64,000 nt of DNA from an uncultured Lachnospiraceae bacterium (GTDB lineage: Bacteria; Bacillota; Clostridia; Lachnospirales; Lachnospiraceae), in assembly GCA_910587045.1 (NCBI GenBank), contig CAJULG010000005.1, forward strand, positions 1 to 64,000. The letters are read 5' to 3'. How positions within the stretch are numbered: the first letter of the stretch is position 1; every line of letters starts with the position of its first letter. The notes below the pieces were generated by a model. It was given only the letters and a program-made list of their open reading frames with translations, ran no database searches and had not been told where the DNA came from. The position numbers and the translations under genes were made by a program. Positions 44,625 to 53,853 of the stretch are shown one piece after another.

Positions 44625-46100
44625 CTAAAAATGCAGGGCACTGGTCTTGCTGCGCCGCTTCAGGTAGCGGTAACGACGGTTCCTGATCCGAAATATAATA
44701 AATAAACTCAGACTGACCAGAATGATTGCAGAAACTGCAATGATCAGAGTATTATTTAGTCGTTTCTGGTGTTCCTCCGGGGAAATGCCCCAGCGCAGAA
44801 CCTCGCCATTTACCGTCATATCATGATAGACGATATCCGAATCTCCAATAACAGAGCCATTGTAGGATACCGTTACTTTGCCGACAATGTTGTTTTCCAG
44901 CGTAGGATAATATGCGGTCTGCGTCGTCAGTGCGGCCGGATCCATATTTCTCGGAAGCAGGACGGTCAGATCGTTGTTTACGGACAGGTTCAGTGTGTCG
45001 TGATCCAGTCCGTGATAGAAATTATTCAATATCAGGTCAGAGTGGTTGATGTTATTCGGGTTAAAGGTCTGTAACGGGTAGACATAAGTATAGTTATCAA
45101 AATAGTAATTATATAAGGCGGTCATATCCTGATAGCTGTTGGCAGCTCCTTCACAGTTCATGACAACGCAGATCAGTTCCATATCATTTTTCTTTGCATA
45201 GGTGACAGCCGTATTCCTTGCCTGATCGGTAAATCCGGTCTTTCCGCCTTCGATCGGTTCGTAATAGTATGGACTGGTCGGGAATATTGGCTTTAGCTGA
45301 TGCCATAGATCCCGTGGTTCTTCGCAGATATTGGTCGGCGGGATCTGATAATAGATTGTTTCATCTATGGTGCGGAACAGAGGATTATTCATGGCAGCCT
45401 GCATAATGAGGGCCATGTCGTAGGCAGTCGTATAATGATCATCGTCATGCAGTCCGTGAGGATTGACAAAGTGAGTATCCTGGCAGCCAAGCTCGACAGC
45501 CTTTGCATTCATCATATCGGAAAATCCTTCCAGGGAACCGCCGACATGCTCGGCCATGCCCCAGGAGGCTTCATTGGCGGATTGCAGCAGTATGGCATAA
45601 AAACACTGTTCTGCCGTGATCTGCTCTCCGACATCTAAGGCGATGTGATTGCTGTCCCGCTCAATTCCCCAGATTGCGTCATTGGAAAAGGTGATAGTAT
45701 CGGTCATGTTGACATGTTCCAGCGCCACCAGACAGGTCATGACCTTGGTGATGCTGGCAGGATAGCAGCGGGTGCGTGCGTTTTTTTCATACAGAATGGT
45801 TCCTGTTTTTGCATCCATGACAATGGCGGAACCCGAAACAATGGCAGGCGCATTCAGATCACTGATATCAGCCGGTGCTTCTGTCGATGCAGGGTCTTCC
45901 GAAGGATCAGAAGAACTGCCGGTCTCGTCTGTGGCGTCAGTTCCCTCTGGCTGGACATCTGTAAAATGGACAGATACCGCCGCAGATTCCATGGGCCTGG
46001 CCGATACCGGAACCGTACAGGAAGGGGAGACTGTTATATAAGATAATGTCATCATAAAGCTTAGGATGACAGCGGATAATTTACAACTGTTTTTATTCAA
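44625..46100 (-). CDS. dacF: D-alanyl-D-alanine carboxypeptidase (DacF/PBP5-like)
   Basis: A 491-residue serine peptidase that trims peptidoglycan stem peptides outside the membrane. Active-site motifs are PASITKVM (SxxK), SANEAS (SxN) and GGKTGFT (KTG). An N-terminal hydrophobic signal is followed by a Ser/Thr/Asp/Glu-rich linker. A C-terminal TM helix (about 465-485) with a basic tail anchors it. TTG 46100 is chosen: TGGAGGAAG stands 6 nt upstream, whereas the in-frame ATG at 46139 overlaps the promoter's -10 box. Confidence 0.92.
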   Translation of the reverse strand: MNKNSCKLSAVILSFMMTLSYITVSPSCTVPVSARPMESAAVSVHFTDVQPEGTDATDETGSSSDPSEDPASTEAPADISDLNAPAIVSGSAIVMDAKTGTILYEKNARTRCYPASITKVMTCLVALEHVNMTDTITFSNDAIWGIERDSNHIALDVGEQITAEQCFYAILLQSANEASWGMAEHVGGSLEGFSDMMNAKAVELGCQDTHFVNPHGLHDDDHYTTAYDMALIMQAAMNNPLFRTIDETIYYQIPPTNICEEPRDLWHQLKPIFPTSPYYYEPIEGGKTGFTDQARNTAVTYAKKNDMELICVVMNCEGAANSYQDMTALYNYYFDNYTYVYPLQTFNPNNINHSDLILNNFYHGLDHDTLNLSVNNDLTVLLPRNMDPAALTTQTAYYPTLENNIVGKVTVSYNGSVIGDSDIVYHDMTVNGEVLRWGISPEEHQKRLNNTLIIAVSAIILVSLSLFIIFRIRNRRYRYLKRRSKTSALHF

Positions 46101-46137
46101 AATCTTCCTCCAGATGGTACTAACATACTTATTTAAC

Positions 46138-46166
46138 ATTTTATTATAGATGGATAAATTAGTCAA
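46138..46166 (-). promoter_or_regulatory. Promoter of the D,D-carboxypeptidase gene
   Basis: Minus strand TTGACT (46161-46166), 17-nt spacer, TAAAAT (46138-46143). The predicted start near 46131 is consistent only with the TTG start at 46100. Confidence 0.65.
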
Positions 46167-46279
46167 TGAAAAACCCTCGGATACAGGCAGGAGAGGCGTT
46201 TATATTCATGCATCAAATATCAAACGAAAAAATGATTTATATATTCATAAATATGTAAAGAAATATTAAGAAACATCAC

Positions 46280-46308
46280 TTGAAGTTTATAAAAAAATGT
46301 GATAGGGT
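46280..46308 (+). promoter_or_regulatory. Possible promoter of the exporter operon
   Basis: TTGAAG (46280-46285), 17-nt spacer, TAGGGT (46303-46308), 68 nt before the first ATG. The -10 is poor; a TATTAT near 46329 is an alternative. The 46101-46375 gap carries these divergent promoters and no gene. Confidence 0.35.
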
Positions 46309-46375
46309 GACTATGAAACAAATTTCTATATTATAGTAACTTGTGAAATTGTATCATAAATGCAGGAGGAGAACC

Positions 46376-47728
46376 ATGAACAAAAAGAAAGTTGGAGTAA
46401 TAATGGCGGTAATTGTCGTAATGGCAACGGCAATGGGAGGCTGCACCGGGGAGAGCAGTGCAGATAAAGTATACGTAGAATCCGTGGCATCCTTAGTATC
46501 TGGCAATTCCGGAGTACAGAACCGGTATTCCGGCGTGGTAGAGCCACAGGAGGTCTGGGAAGTAAATAAGAATGTTGAAAAATCCGTTAAAGAGATTTTT
46601 GTTGCAGAAGGCGATGAGGTAGAAGAGGGAACTCCATTATTTGAGTATGATACGGATACCCTGAAGGGAGAGCTGGCACAGGCAGCGCTGGATCTGGAAG
46701 GGATGCGGAATGAGATCACGAATTATCAGGGCCAGATCAAACAGCTCAATGAAGAAAAAAGTACGGCACCGGAGGATGAAAAGTTCAATTATACGGTTCA
46801 GGTTCAAAGCCTGCAGAATAGTATTAAGCAGACAGAATACAATATTGAAAGCAAGAAAATAGAAATGGAAAAGAAGCAGGAGGCCATTGATAACGCAACA
46901 GTGACCAGTCAGATGGCAGGCGTTGTAAAAACGATCAATGAATCCGGCATGGATGAAATGGGAAATACTGCAGCATTTATCACGATCCTGGCTACCGGTG
47001 ATTATCGGGTCAAGGGTCTGGTAAGCGAGCAGAGTGTATGGTCTATTCAGGAGGGACAGACCGTGATCATCCGTTCCCGGATCGATGAGGAGCAGACCTG
47101 GAGCGGGACCATCAGCAGAGTGGATACGGAAAACCAGGAGACCAATAATAATAACGGCTATATCAGCAGTTCGGATTCAGGACAGTCTGCCAGCAAATAT
47201 CCGTTTTATATTAATCTGGACTCTACGGACGGATTGATTCTCGGTCAGCATGTTTACATAGAAATGGATGAGGGACAAAGTACAGTAAAGGAAGGAATCT
47301 GGTTGTTCGAAGGATATATCGGAATGGATGAGGATGATCCGTATATCTGGGTTGCCAATAAGAGAAACCGGTTAGAAAAGCGAAAGGTAGAGCTCGGTGA
47401 GTATGATGAGGATCTGGGGGAATATGAGATTAAGTCCGGACTTTCTGAAGAGGACTATATTGCATATCCGATGCCGGGTCTGTATGAGGGTGTGACTACC
47501 GTGACCGATGCAGAGGAAGTGGATTATTCATCACCGTTGTATAATCAGGAAGGCAGTATGGAAGAAGGTATGCCTGATGATGGCGGTATGATCGATGATG
47601 GCGGCATGATCGATGAAGGCAATGTGATACCGGAGGGGGATGGTGAAGTGTTAGAAGATGGTGAAATGGTGGATTACACAGGTGAAGACGAAGGAGCCGA
47701 AGAACCAGTAGAAGAGCCGGAGGAATGA
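46376..47728 (+). CDS. Efflux adaptor lipoprotein (MacA/HlyD type)
   Basis: A 450-residue extracytoplasmic adaptor. The N-terminus has a lipobox MGGC (Cys22). It has a first lipoyl half (VKEIFVAEGDEVEEGTPLFEYDTD), a coiled-coil hairpin (about 95-160), a second half and beta-barrel domain. The C-terminus is an acidic low-complexity tail of over 60 residues with repeats of GGMIDDGG type. In Gram-positives such adaptors sit on the outer face of a MacB-type ABC exporter. ATG 46376 follows AGGAGGAG. It overlaps the ATPase gene by 4 bp. Confidence 0.88.
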   Translation: MNKKKVGVIMAVIVVMATAMGGCTGESSADKVYVESVASLVSGNSGVQNRYSGVVEPQEVWEVNKNVEKSVKEIFVAEGDEVEEGTPLFEYDTDTLKGELAQAALDLEGMRNEITNYQGQIKQLNEEKSTAPEDEKFNYTVQVQSLQNSIKQTEYNIESKKIEMEKKQEAIDNATVTSQMAGVVKTINESGMDEMGNTAAFITILATGDYRVKGLVSEQSVWSIQEGQTVIIRSRIDEEQTWSGTISRVDTENQETNNNNGYISSSDSGQSASKYPFYINLDSTDGLILGQHVYIEMDEGQSTVKEGIWLFEGYIGMDEDDPYIWVANKRNRLEKRKVELGEYDEDLGEYEIKSGLSEEDYIAYPMPGLYEGVTTVTDAEEVDYSSPLYNQEGSMEEGMPDDGGMIDDGGMIDEGNVIPEGDGEVLEDGEMVDYTGEDEGAEEPVEEPEE

Positions 47729-48426
47729 GCAGAATGATATTGAATTTACAAAGTATTTTTAAAGACTATCAGCAGGATAAGCTTGTGGTTCCGGTATTGA
47801 AGGACGTATCCCTCCAGGTGGATGAAGGAGAATATGTAGCCATAATGGGGCCGTCCGGTTCCGGAAAGACAACACTTATGAATATTATTGGATGTCTGGA
47901 TCGGCCGACATCAGGAATCTATGAACTGGCTGGTGAGGATGTATTGCAATACAAGGACAAGGAGATGTCGGATCTGCGTCTCAGTAAAATCGGTTTTGTA
48001 TTTCAGAGCTTTCATCTGATGCCAAGACAGTCGGCGCTGGAAAATGTAGCGCTGCCGTTAAGCTATGCCGGAGTTAAGAAGAAGGAGAGAAGGGAACGGG
48101 CGGCAGCAGCCCTGGAACGGGTCGGCCTGGGGGAGCGTGTGGATTTCAAACCGACACAGCTTTCCGGCGGACAGAAGCAGCGGGTTGCCATTGCAAGAGC
48201 CATGGTGAATAATCCGAAGATCCTGCTGGCAGACGAACCGACCGGAGCATTGGATTCCAAATCCGGAAAGCAGATCATGGAGCTGTTTGAACGCTTGAAT
48301 GAAGAAGGGGTCACGATCGTAATGATCACCCACGACAGAAATATAGCCTTACATGCAAAACGGATCATTCATATCATTGATGGCGTGATCACAGAGGAAG
48401 GCGGAAAGGAGGAGACCGATGAGTAA
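47725..48426 (+). CDS. ABC exporter ATP-binding protein (MacB/LolD type)
   Basis: A 233-residue ATPase: Walker A GPSGSGKTT, Q loop VFQSFHLMP, signature QLSGGQKQR, Walker B ILLADEPTGALD and the H-loop ITHDR. It powers the FtsX-type permease encoded two genes downstream. Overlaps with both neighbours indicate coupled translation. Confidence 0.95.
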   Translation: MSRMILNLQSIFKDYQQDKLVVPVLKDVSLQVDEGEYVAIMGPSGSGKTTLMNIIGCLDRPTSGIYELAGEDVLQYKDKEMSDLRLSKIGFVFQSFHLMPRQSALENVALPLSYAGVKKKERRERAAAALERVGLGERVDFKPTQLSGGQKQRVAIARAMVNNPKILLADEPTGALDSKSGKQIMELFERLNEEGVTIVMITHDRNIALHAKRIIHIIDGVITEEGGKEETDE

Positions 48427-49999
48427 GAAACGGATAATGATCATTATCATAGTTCTGGTTGTAGTCGTTGCATTGGCAACAGGCGGCTTCTTTATATTTC
48501 GCTGGTACCGTTCTGAAAATACCATGGCGGAGGTTCAACCGGTTTCTAATCTGAACTGGGGATACGGTGGCAGTGAGATGAGCAGCTATGGGATGGTAAC
48601 CAATGATTCGTCTCAGGATGTGTACTTTCTGGAAAATCAGACAATAGATGAAATATTTGTAACGGAGGGACAGACGGTTTCCGCAGGGGATCCGTTGATC
48701 TCCTATGATATGACGATGTCAAATCTTCAGCTAGAGATGAAAGAACTGGATGTTAATACATACAGTACGAAGCTTGCGGCAGCGAAGAAGGAGCTGGAAC
48801 GGTTAAAGAATACGACGCCAATCCCGGATACTCCGGCGACGGAAGCTCCGGTGACGCCGGTTACACCGGTTGAACCGGAGAAACCGCAGCTTCCGGAGAA
48901 GACAGGGGAAGCGTATAATTATATCTCATCGGCCTCCATACCGAATAAGGGTACCGGAACCATAGAGGATCCGTATGTATTTCTTTGTACATCGGAATGT
49001 TATGTGCTAGGGGAATACTTAAACAGCCTGTCCGCAGATGCAGCAAATCCGGTTTTTGTGATATTTGAGATCCACCAGGATAATACATTTGAGGGTGAAC
49101 TGCTGACTGCATGGAACGTAAGCGGGATCAGTGGATTGCCACAGATGGCAGCGGATTCCAAGTGGGCAGTGAGTACCAAGTCTGAGATCATGGAACCATC
49201 GACGGATCCGGGAATCGATGATCCGCAGGATGTGGAGCCGGCAGTGCCGGAAGAGCCACAGGGATATACGGCACAGGAGCTGGCAAAGCTGATCACAGAG
49301 AAAGAGAAGGAGATACGGGATCTGAATCTGAGTAAGCGAAGAGCAGAGCTGGAATTGGAGCAGATGAAGAAGGTTTCTGAGAATGGAGTGGTAACAGCTA
49401 CGATCAATGGAGTGGTCAAAAAGCTGGGTGATGTAGAAAATCCGCCGACAGATGGAAGTCCGTTTTTGACGGTCAGCGGTTCCGAAGGTCTCTATGTACG
49501 CGGTTCCATAAGTGAACTGATGCTGGATAAGGTGGAGGTAGGACAGACCGTATATGCGAATTCCTGGGAAAGCGGCATGGGCTTTGAAGCTACCATTACC
49601 GAGATTTCCACGTATCCGCAGGATAATAATTCATTCTGGGGAGAGGGAAATCCAAACGTATCCTACTATCCATATACGGCATACATTGAGAATACAGAAG
49701 GTCTGAAGAATGGGGAATATGTGGATCTTACCATGACGAGTAATGAAGATAATTCCAATAGTATTTTCCTGCAGAAGGCATATGTCCGGGAAGAGAATGG
49801 AAGATCCTATGTATTGAAGGCAGATGAAAATGACAGACTGGTGAAACAGTATGTGGTTACCGGAAAGTCACTCTGGGGGCAGTCGGTAGAGATTGTATCT
49901 GGACTTACATTGGAAGACCGGATTGCATTTCCATACGGTAAGGAAGCCGTAGAGGGTGCAAAGGTAAAGGATCCGTCCGGCGAAGGCTTTTATAAGTGA
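48419..49999 (+). CDS. Second efflux adaptor with an inserted domain
   Basis: A 526-residue adaptor anchored by one N-terminal TM helix (about 6-27). Lipoyl-type halves are DEIFVTEGQTVSAGDPLISYD and NGVVTATINGVVKKLG. Between the two coiled-coil arms lies an insert of roughly 150 residues, flanked by Pro/Thr/Glu-rich linkers and containing a compact region (GTIEDPYVFLCTSECYV...). The insert would be at the tip of the hairpin, where Gram-negative MacA contacts TolC. It may instead contact cell wall or the first adaptor. Function of the insert unknown. Confidence 0.85.
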   Translation: MSKKRIMIIIIVLVVVVALATGGFFIFRWYRSENTMAEVQPVSNLNWGYGGSEMSSYGMVTNDSSQDVYFLENQTIDEIFVTEGQTVSAGDPLISYDMTMSNLQLEMKELDVNTYSTKLAAAKKELERLKNTTPIPDTPATEAPVTPVTPVEPEKPQLPEKTGEAYNYISSASIPNKGTGTIEDPYVFLCTSECYVLGEYLNSLSADAANPVFVIFEIHQDNTFEGELLTAWNVSGISGLPQMAADSKWAVSTKSEIMEPSTDPGIDDPQDVEPAVPEEPQGYTAQELAKLITEKEKEIRDLNLSKRRAELELEQMKKVSENGVVTATINGVVKKLGDVENPPTDGSPFLTVSGSEGLYVRGSISELMLDKVEVGQTVYANSWESGMGFEATITEISTYPQDNNSFWGEGNPNVSYYPYTAYIENTEGLKNGEYVDLTMTSNEDNSNSIFLQKAYVREENGRSYVLKADENDRLVKQYVVTGKSLWGQSVEIVSGLTLEDRIAFPYGKEAVEGAKVKDPSGEGFYK

Positions 50000-50014
50000 T
50001 AAGGAGGAAACATT

Positions 50015-51268
50015 ATGTTAGAGAATATAAGACTGTCCTTTCAGGGAATCTGGTCACATAAGATGCGTTCCTTTCTTACCATGCTGGGAATCATCATTGG
50101 TATTGCGGCAATCATTGCCATTGTATCCACAATTCAGGGAACGAACGAACAGATCAAGGAGAATCTGGTGGGCTCCGGAGAAAATACGGTAACTGTACAG
50201 CTTAATCAGGGTGATTATCCATATGAAATAGAATGGAATGGAGTACCGGATGGAGTACCGGTCATTTCAGAGGAGGTTAGACAGGAGATCCTGAATCTGA
50301 ATCATGTGGAAAATGCTTCTTTGTTTACCCGCCGGGATGGATATGATGCAGTCTATCATCAGAATACCGGATTGTCAGGCGGAAAGATATTCGGTGTAGA
50401 TCAGAATTATTTTTCTACCTGCAATTACAGGATAAAGTATGGAAGGAATTTCGCAGATTCTGATTATACGAATTTCCGAAAGGTCGTGATCCTGGACGAT
50501 GATTCTGCAGAGACACTGTTCTCCGGGGAGAATCCGGTAGGGAAGACGATTGAGATCAAGCAGGAACCGTATGTGGTAATCGGGGTGGTGGAGAAATCCT
50601 CTCAGTTTGAACCAGTGATCAATTCCATCGATGATTACTATATGTATGCAGAAGACAGCAGCGGCTCCGTTTATGTACCGGATGTGACATGGCCGGTGAT
50701 CTATGCTTATGATGAACCGCAGAATCTGGTCCTGAAGCTGGATAGTGCAGATAATATGACGGCAGCAGGAAAGGAAGCATCGGATATTCTGAATGCAGGA
50801 CTTTCGGTACAGGATGAGACTATGAAATATAAGGCACAGAACCTGTTAGAGCAGGCAAAGGAGATTCAGGAGCTAAGTAAATCAACGAATACGATGCTGA
50901 TCTGGATCGCCGGAATTTCCTTACTGGTAGGCGGTATCGGTGTTATGAATATCATGCTGGTATCTGTTACCGAACGTACCCAGGAGATTGGTCTGAAGAA
51001 GGCGATCGGAGCGAGAAAGGGAAAGATCCTGGGACAATTCCTGACAGAGGCTGCAGTATTGACCAGTCTTGGCGGTGTGGCCGGCGTGATCGTCGGTATC
51101 ATCTTAGCGGAGGTAATATCCAAGCTGATGGTGACGAAGGTGGCGATCAGCATACCGGCGGCTGTGATCGCGGTACTCTTCTCTATGGTAATTGGAATCG
51201 TCTTCGGGCTGCTTCCGTCTTATAAGGCGGCGAACTTAAATCCGATTGATGCATTGCGGCATGAATAA
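50015..51268 (+). CDS. ABC exporter permease (MacB-like)
   Basis: A 417-residue permease with four TM helices: one at the N-terminus (about 17-40), then three C-terminal ones (about 290-410), with an outside MacB-PCD domain between. The FtsX core is seen in MNIMLVSVTERTQEIGLKKAIGARKGKIL and LLPSYKAANLNPIDALRHE. With the ATPase and two adaptors it makes a mechanotransmission-type exporter for peptides or antibiotics. It ends at a strong terminator. Confidence 0.93.
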   Translation: MLENIRLSFQGIWSHKMRSFLTMLGIIIGIAAIIAIVSTIQGTNEQIKENLVGSGENTVTVQLNQGDYPYEIEWNGVPDGVPVISEEVRQEILNLNHVENASLFTRRDGYDAVYHQNTGLSGGKIFGVDQNYFSTCNYRIKYGRNFADSDYTNFRKVVILDDDSAETLFSGENPVGKTIEIKQEPYVVIGVVEKSSQFEPVINSIDDYYMYAEDSSGSVYVPDVTWPVIYAYDEPQNLVLKLDSADNMTAAGKEASDILNAGLSVQDETMKYKAQNLLEQAKEIQELSKSTNTMLIWIAGISLLVGGIGVMNIMLVSVTERTQEIGLKKAIGARKGKILGQFLTEAAVLTSLGGVAGVIVGIILAEVISKLMVTKVAISIPAAVIAVLFSMVIGIVFGLLPSYKAANLNPIDALRHE

Positions 51269-51314
51269 AGCAATTAAGGATTTATTTCCTTAGATATTAT
51301 TTGAAAATGAAAGG

Positions 51315-51346
51315 CCTCCTGCGCTATGTGTACAGGAGGTTTTTTG
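51315..51346 (+). terminator. Terminator of the exporter operon
   Basis: Stem CCTCCTG/CAGGAGG (51315-51321 with 51333-51339), 11-nt loop, then TTTTTTG. Confidence 0.88.
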
Positions 51347-51396
51347 TTTTGTATATGCATTATCTTTATGATCTGTTTCCTAAATCAGAAAGCAGG

Positions 51397-51425
51397 TTGG
51401 CAGAAAATATAAAGAATGATATAAT
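51397..51425 (+). promoter_or_regulatory. Promoter of the repeat leader and LD-carboxypeptidase
   Basis: TTGGCA (51397-51402), 17-nt spacer, perfect TATAAT (51420-51425). The predicted start near 51432 lies inside the first leader repeat, giving a leader of about 135 nt. Confidence 0.7.
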
Positions 51426-51552
51426 TTGACATGAGGAGGGACCCGGCGTAGCTGGGATTTGACATGAGGAGGGACCCAGCGTAGCTGGGAGGAGTCCTGA
51501 TGTCGGATAGAGTCAAGCGTAGTTGTAGTCCGTCAAGAGTCCTGATGTCGGA
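51424..51552 (+). repeat. Leader with direct repeats and stem-loops
   Basis: A 33-bp unit occurs twice in tandem (51424-51456 and 51457-51489) with one difference. Each unit contains a ribosome-site-like GAGGAGGG, a minigene ATG-AGG-AGG-GAC-CCR-GCG-TAG, and a stem-loop CCCRGC-GTA-GCTGGG in which the single A/G difference still allows pairing. A second repeat of 16 bp (GAGTCCTGATGTCGGA) occurs at 51492-51507 and 51537-51552. GCGTAG recurs once more between them. All lie between the promoter and the gene's start. Confidence 0.75.
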
Positions 51553-51568
51553 AAACAGGGAACGGGAT

Positions 51569-52423
51569 ATGAAAAAAGGAAGTAAGGCAGCTATTGTATG
51601 CTGTTCCAACGGGCAGCGCCATACCGGAAAGGCTGTGATAGATAAACTGAATAGTACCTTACTGGAGCTGGGACTGATCCCGGTCTTTGGCAGACATATT
51701 TACGAAGACGATTCTGTATTCAGCGGTTCCGGAAAGGAGCGGGCGGAAGATCTGATGGCAGCCTACCAGGATGATGATATAAAAGTTATCTTTGATATTT
51801 CAGGCGGAGATATTGCCAATGAGATCCTGCCTTATCTGGATTATGAATGCATCGCACAAAGCGATAAGCAGTTCTGGGGCTATAGTGATCTGACGACGGT
51901 TATCAATGCCATTTATACAAAGACGGGAAAACCGTCGGTATTGTATCAGGTTAAGAATCTGGTTGATGCAAACGGGAAACAGCAGGTACAGAACTTTTCA
52001 AATACGGTGTTTGAAAACGGGAATGATCTGTTTTCCTTCTCCTGTCATTTTGTACAGCGGGAGCAGATGCTGGGTATCGTGACAGGCGGTAACATCCGTT
52101 GCCTGCTGAAGCTGGCCGGTACGGAATACTGGCCGGATATGAACGGGAAGCTGCTGTTGCTGGAGAGCCGGAGCGGGGAGGTTCCACAGATGGTGACATA
52201 CCTCAGCCAGCTAAAGCAGATCGGAGTATTTAATAAGATTAGCGGTATTCTGTTAGGAACCTTTACCGGGATGAAGGAGAGGGGATGCACGCCGGATATC
52301 GTTGCACTGGTAAAACGGTATGCCGGAGAAGAACTGCCGATCGCAGTTACGGAGGAGATTGGTCATGGAACGGATTCGAAGGGAATCATCATCGGGAAGG
52401 CATTACAGCTCCATGTGTTATAA
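51569..52423 (+). CDS. LD-carboxypeptidase (S66 family)
   Basis: A 284-residue cytoplasmic peptidase that releases the terminal D-Ala from murein tetrapeptides or acts as a microcin-immunity-type hydrolase. Likely catalytic residues: Ser in FWGYSDLTT, Glu in LLLESRSG and His in EEIGHGTDSKG. ATG 51569 gives the usual N-terminus; in-frame ATGs at 51500 and 51545 lie inside the leader repeats and would add up to 23 residues. Confidence 0.9.
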   Translation: MKKGSKAAIVCCSNGQRHTGKAVIDKLNSTLLELGLIPVFGRHIYEDDSVFSGSGKERAEDLMAAYQDDDIKVIFDISGGDIANEILPYLDYECIAQSDKQFWGYSDLTTVINAIYTKTGKPSVLYQVKNLVDANGKQQVQNFSNTVFENGNDLFSFSCHFVQREQMLGIVTGGNIRCLLKLAGTEYWPDMNGKLLLLESRSGEVPQMVTYLSQLKQIGVFNKISGILLGTFTGMKERGCTPDIVALVKRYAGEELPIAVTEEIGHGTDSKGIIIGKALQLHVL

Positions 52424-52457
52424 CCCGTTATATCTGTATACCAGGGAGGAATAAGGA

Positions 52458-53180
52458 ATGAAAAAGTTATATTTATGTTTGATTATTTTGTTATCTGCCC
52501 TATGTCTTGTAAGCTGTGAAGCTATAGACGATTCAAATACCGGAACATCTGAATTGAATGAAGCAGATGCGGAATCGTACTGGTTTTCTTCTGATCAGAA
52601 AGTACAAAGAGTGCATGTAGAGGCGTCTATCTCTGACGATCTGCCGGATGAAATGAATCTGCTTATAACACATGTTGCAGAATATACGAACGGAAATTTA
52701 TATGAATTATGCTTAGACTATGACAAAGAGTTTTCATGCAGGGAATACGATGGATGGGATCGGCGTCGTTTAGGATATTTCTATGTAGAAGGAGATTCCA
52801 TTTATCGGGTCAGAGTAATTGAGAAAGAGTTTGCGCCAGCCTTTGAGCAGACCGGCACCTCCGGCAGAACAGACGCAATTACGGAGGATGAGGATATTAC
52901 TGCATGGAGTGAAGCGGATTTTAAAAGCAGGGGTGCTCTTGTCTGCCAGGACAGTTCAATGGAGGACAAGCTCGGGAAAGAGGAAACAGGTTTTCATGAG
53001 ACCATAGAGATAGATGGTGACCGTTCTATATATAATGATTATTATAACAGAGTGGAAACGGATTTTTATGAATGCTTTACATGGGAAAAGGGAAAGGGTC
53101 TGGTGCGGTATTATTCCGGATATGGTGCAGAAAGCCTGCATTTAGAATTGACTGTGACGGATGAAGATAGTAAGGAATAA
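52458..53180 (+). CDS. Lipoprotein of unknown function
   Basis: A 240-residue predicted lipoprotein. The signal peptide ends in the lipobox LVSC (Cys20). The mature part is acidic with many Tyr and Asp, for example IYNDYYNRVETDFYE, and no domain is recognised. It starts 35 bp after the LD-carboxypeptidase and its tail overlaps the untranslated lead of trmB. Probably surface-exposed. Confidence 0.75.
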   Translation: MKKLYLCLIILLSALCLVSCEAIDDSNTGTSELNEADAESYWFSSDQKVQRVHVEASISDDLPDEMNLLITHVAEYTNGNLYELCLDYDKEFSCREYDGWDRRRLGYFYVEGDSIYRVRVIEKEFAPAFEQTGTSGRTDAITEDEDITAWSEADFKSRGALVCQDSSMEDKLGKEETGFHETIEIDGDRSIYNDYYNRVETDFYECFTWEKGKGLVRYYSGYGAESLHLELTVTDEDSKE

Positions 53181-53184
53181 GGAT

Positions 53185-53823
53185 ATGAGATTAAGAAATG
53201 TACGCGGTTCAAGAGAGACCATTGCGACAAATGAATTTGTGATCAAAAACGAAACAGAATACCGGGGAACGTGGAAGGATGTCTTTGGCAATGACCATCC
53301 GGTTCATATTGAGATTGGTATGGGAAAGGGACAGTTTATCACGACTCTGGCGCAGCAGAATCCGGATATCAATTATATCGGGATTGAGAAGTATTCCAGT
53401 GTGCTGGTACGGGCGATTGAGAAGCAGGAGGAGTTAAGGCTTCCGAATCTGTATTTTATCCGCATGGAGGCGGAATATATAGCAGATGTATTTGCAAAGG
53501 GTGAGGTGGCCCGGATCTATCTGAATTTCTCAGATCCCTGGCCGAAGGATCGTCATGCGAAGCGGAGGCTGACTTCAAAGGAATTCTTTACCCGTTATGA
53601 CCAGATTTTGCAATCGGACGGTGTGGTGATCTTCAAGACGGATAATCGGGAATTGTTTGATTTTTCAGTAGAACAGGTGCCGGAGGCCGGCTGGAGACTG
53701 GTAAATGTGACCTATGATCTGCATCATAGCGAATATATAGAAGGAAATGTTATGACAGAGTATGAGATGAAATTTGCAGCAGAGGGTAAGCCGATTCACC
53801 GGCTGGTGGCAGAGCGGGGATAA
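53185..53823 (+). CDS. trmB: tRNA (guanine-N7-)-methyltransferase TrmB
   Basis: A 212-residue SAM methyltransferase forming m7G46 in tRNA variable loops. Signatures: IEIGMGKGQFI (SAM loop), YIGIEKYSSVL, and NFSDPWPKDRHAKRRLTS. The start MRLRNVRGSRE is the family N-terminus; ATG 53185 follows AAGGAATAAGGA, and an upstream in-frame ATG at 53161 lies within the preceding gene. Confidence 0.96.
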   Translation: MRLRNVRGSRETIATNEFVIKNETEYRGTWKDVFGNDHPVHIEIGMGKGQFITTLAQQNPDINYIGIEKYSSVLVRAIEKQEELRLPNLYFIRMEAEYIADVFAKGEVARIYLNFSDPWPKDRHAKRRLTSKEFFTRYDQILQSDGVVIFKTDNRELFDFSVEQVPEAGWRLVNVTYDLHHSEYIEGNVMTEYEMKFAAEGKPIHRLVAERG

Positions 53824-53853
53824 CGGACGATATGTGTAGCAGGGAGTGTGTAG

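Noticed and set aside
45645..46046. Plus-strand frame of 133 codons
   Set aside because: It is antisense to the D,D-carboxypeptidase gene, whose catalytic motifs are clear.
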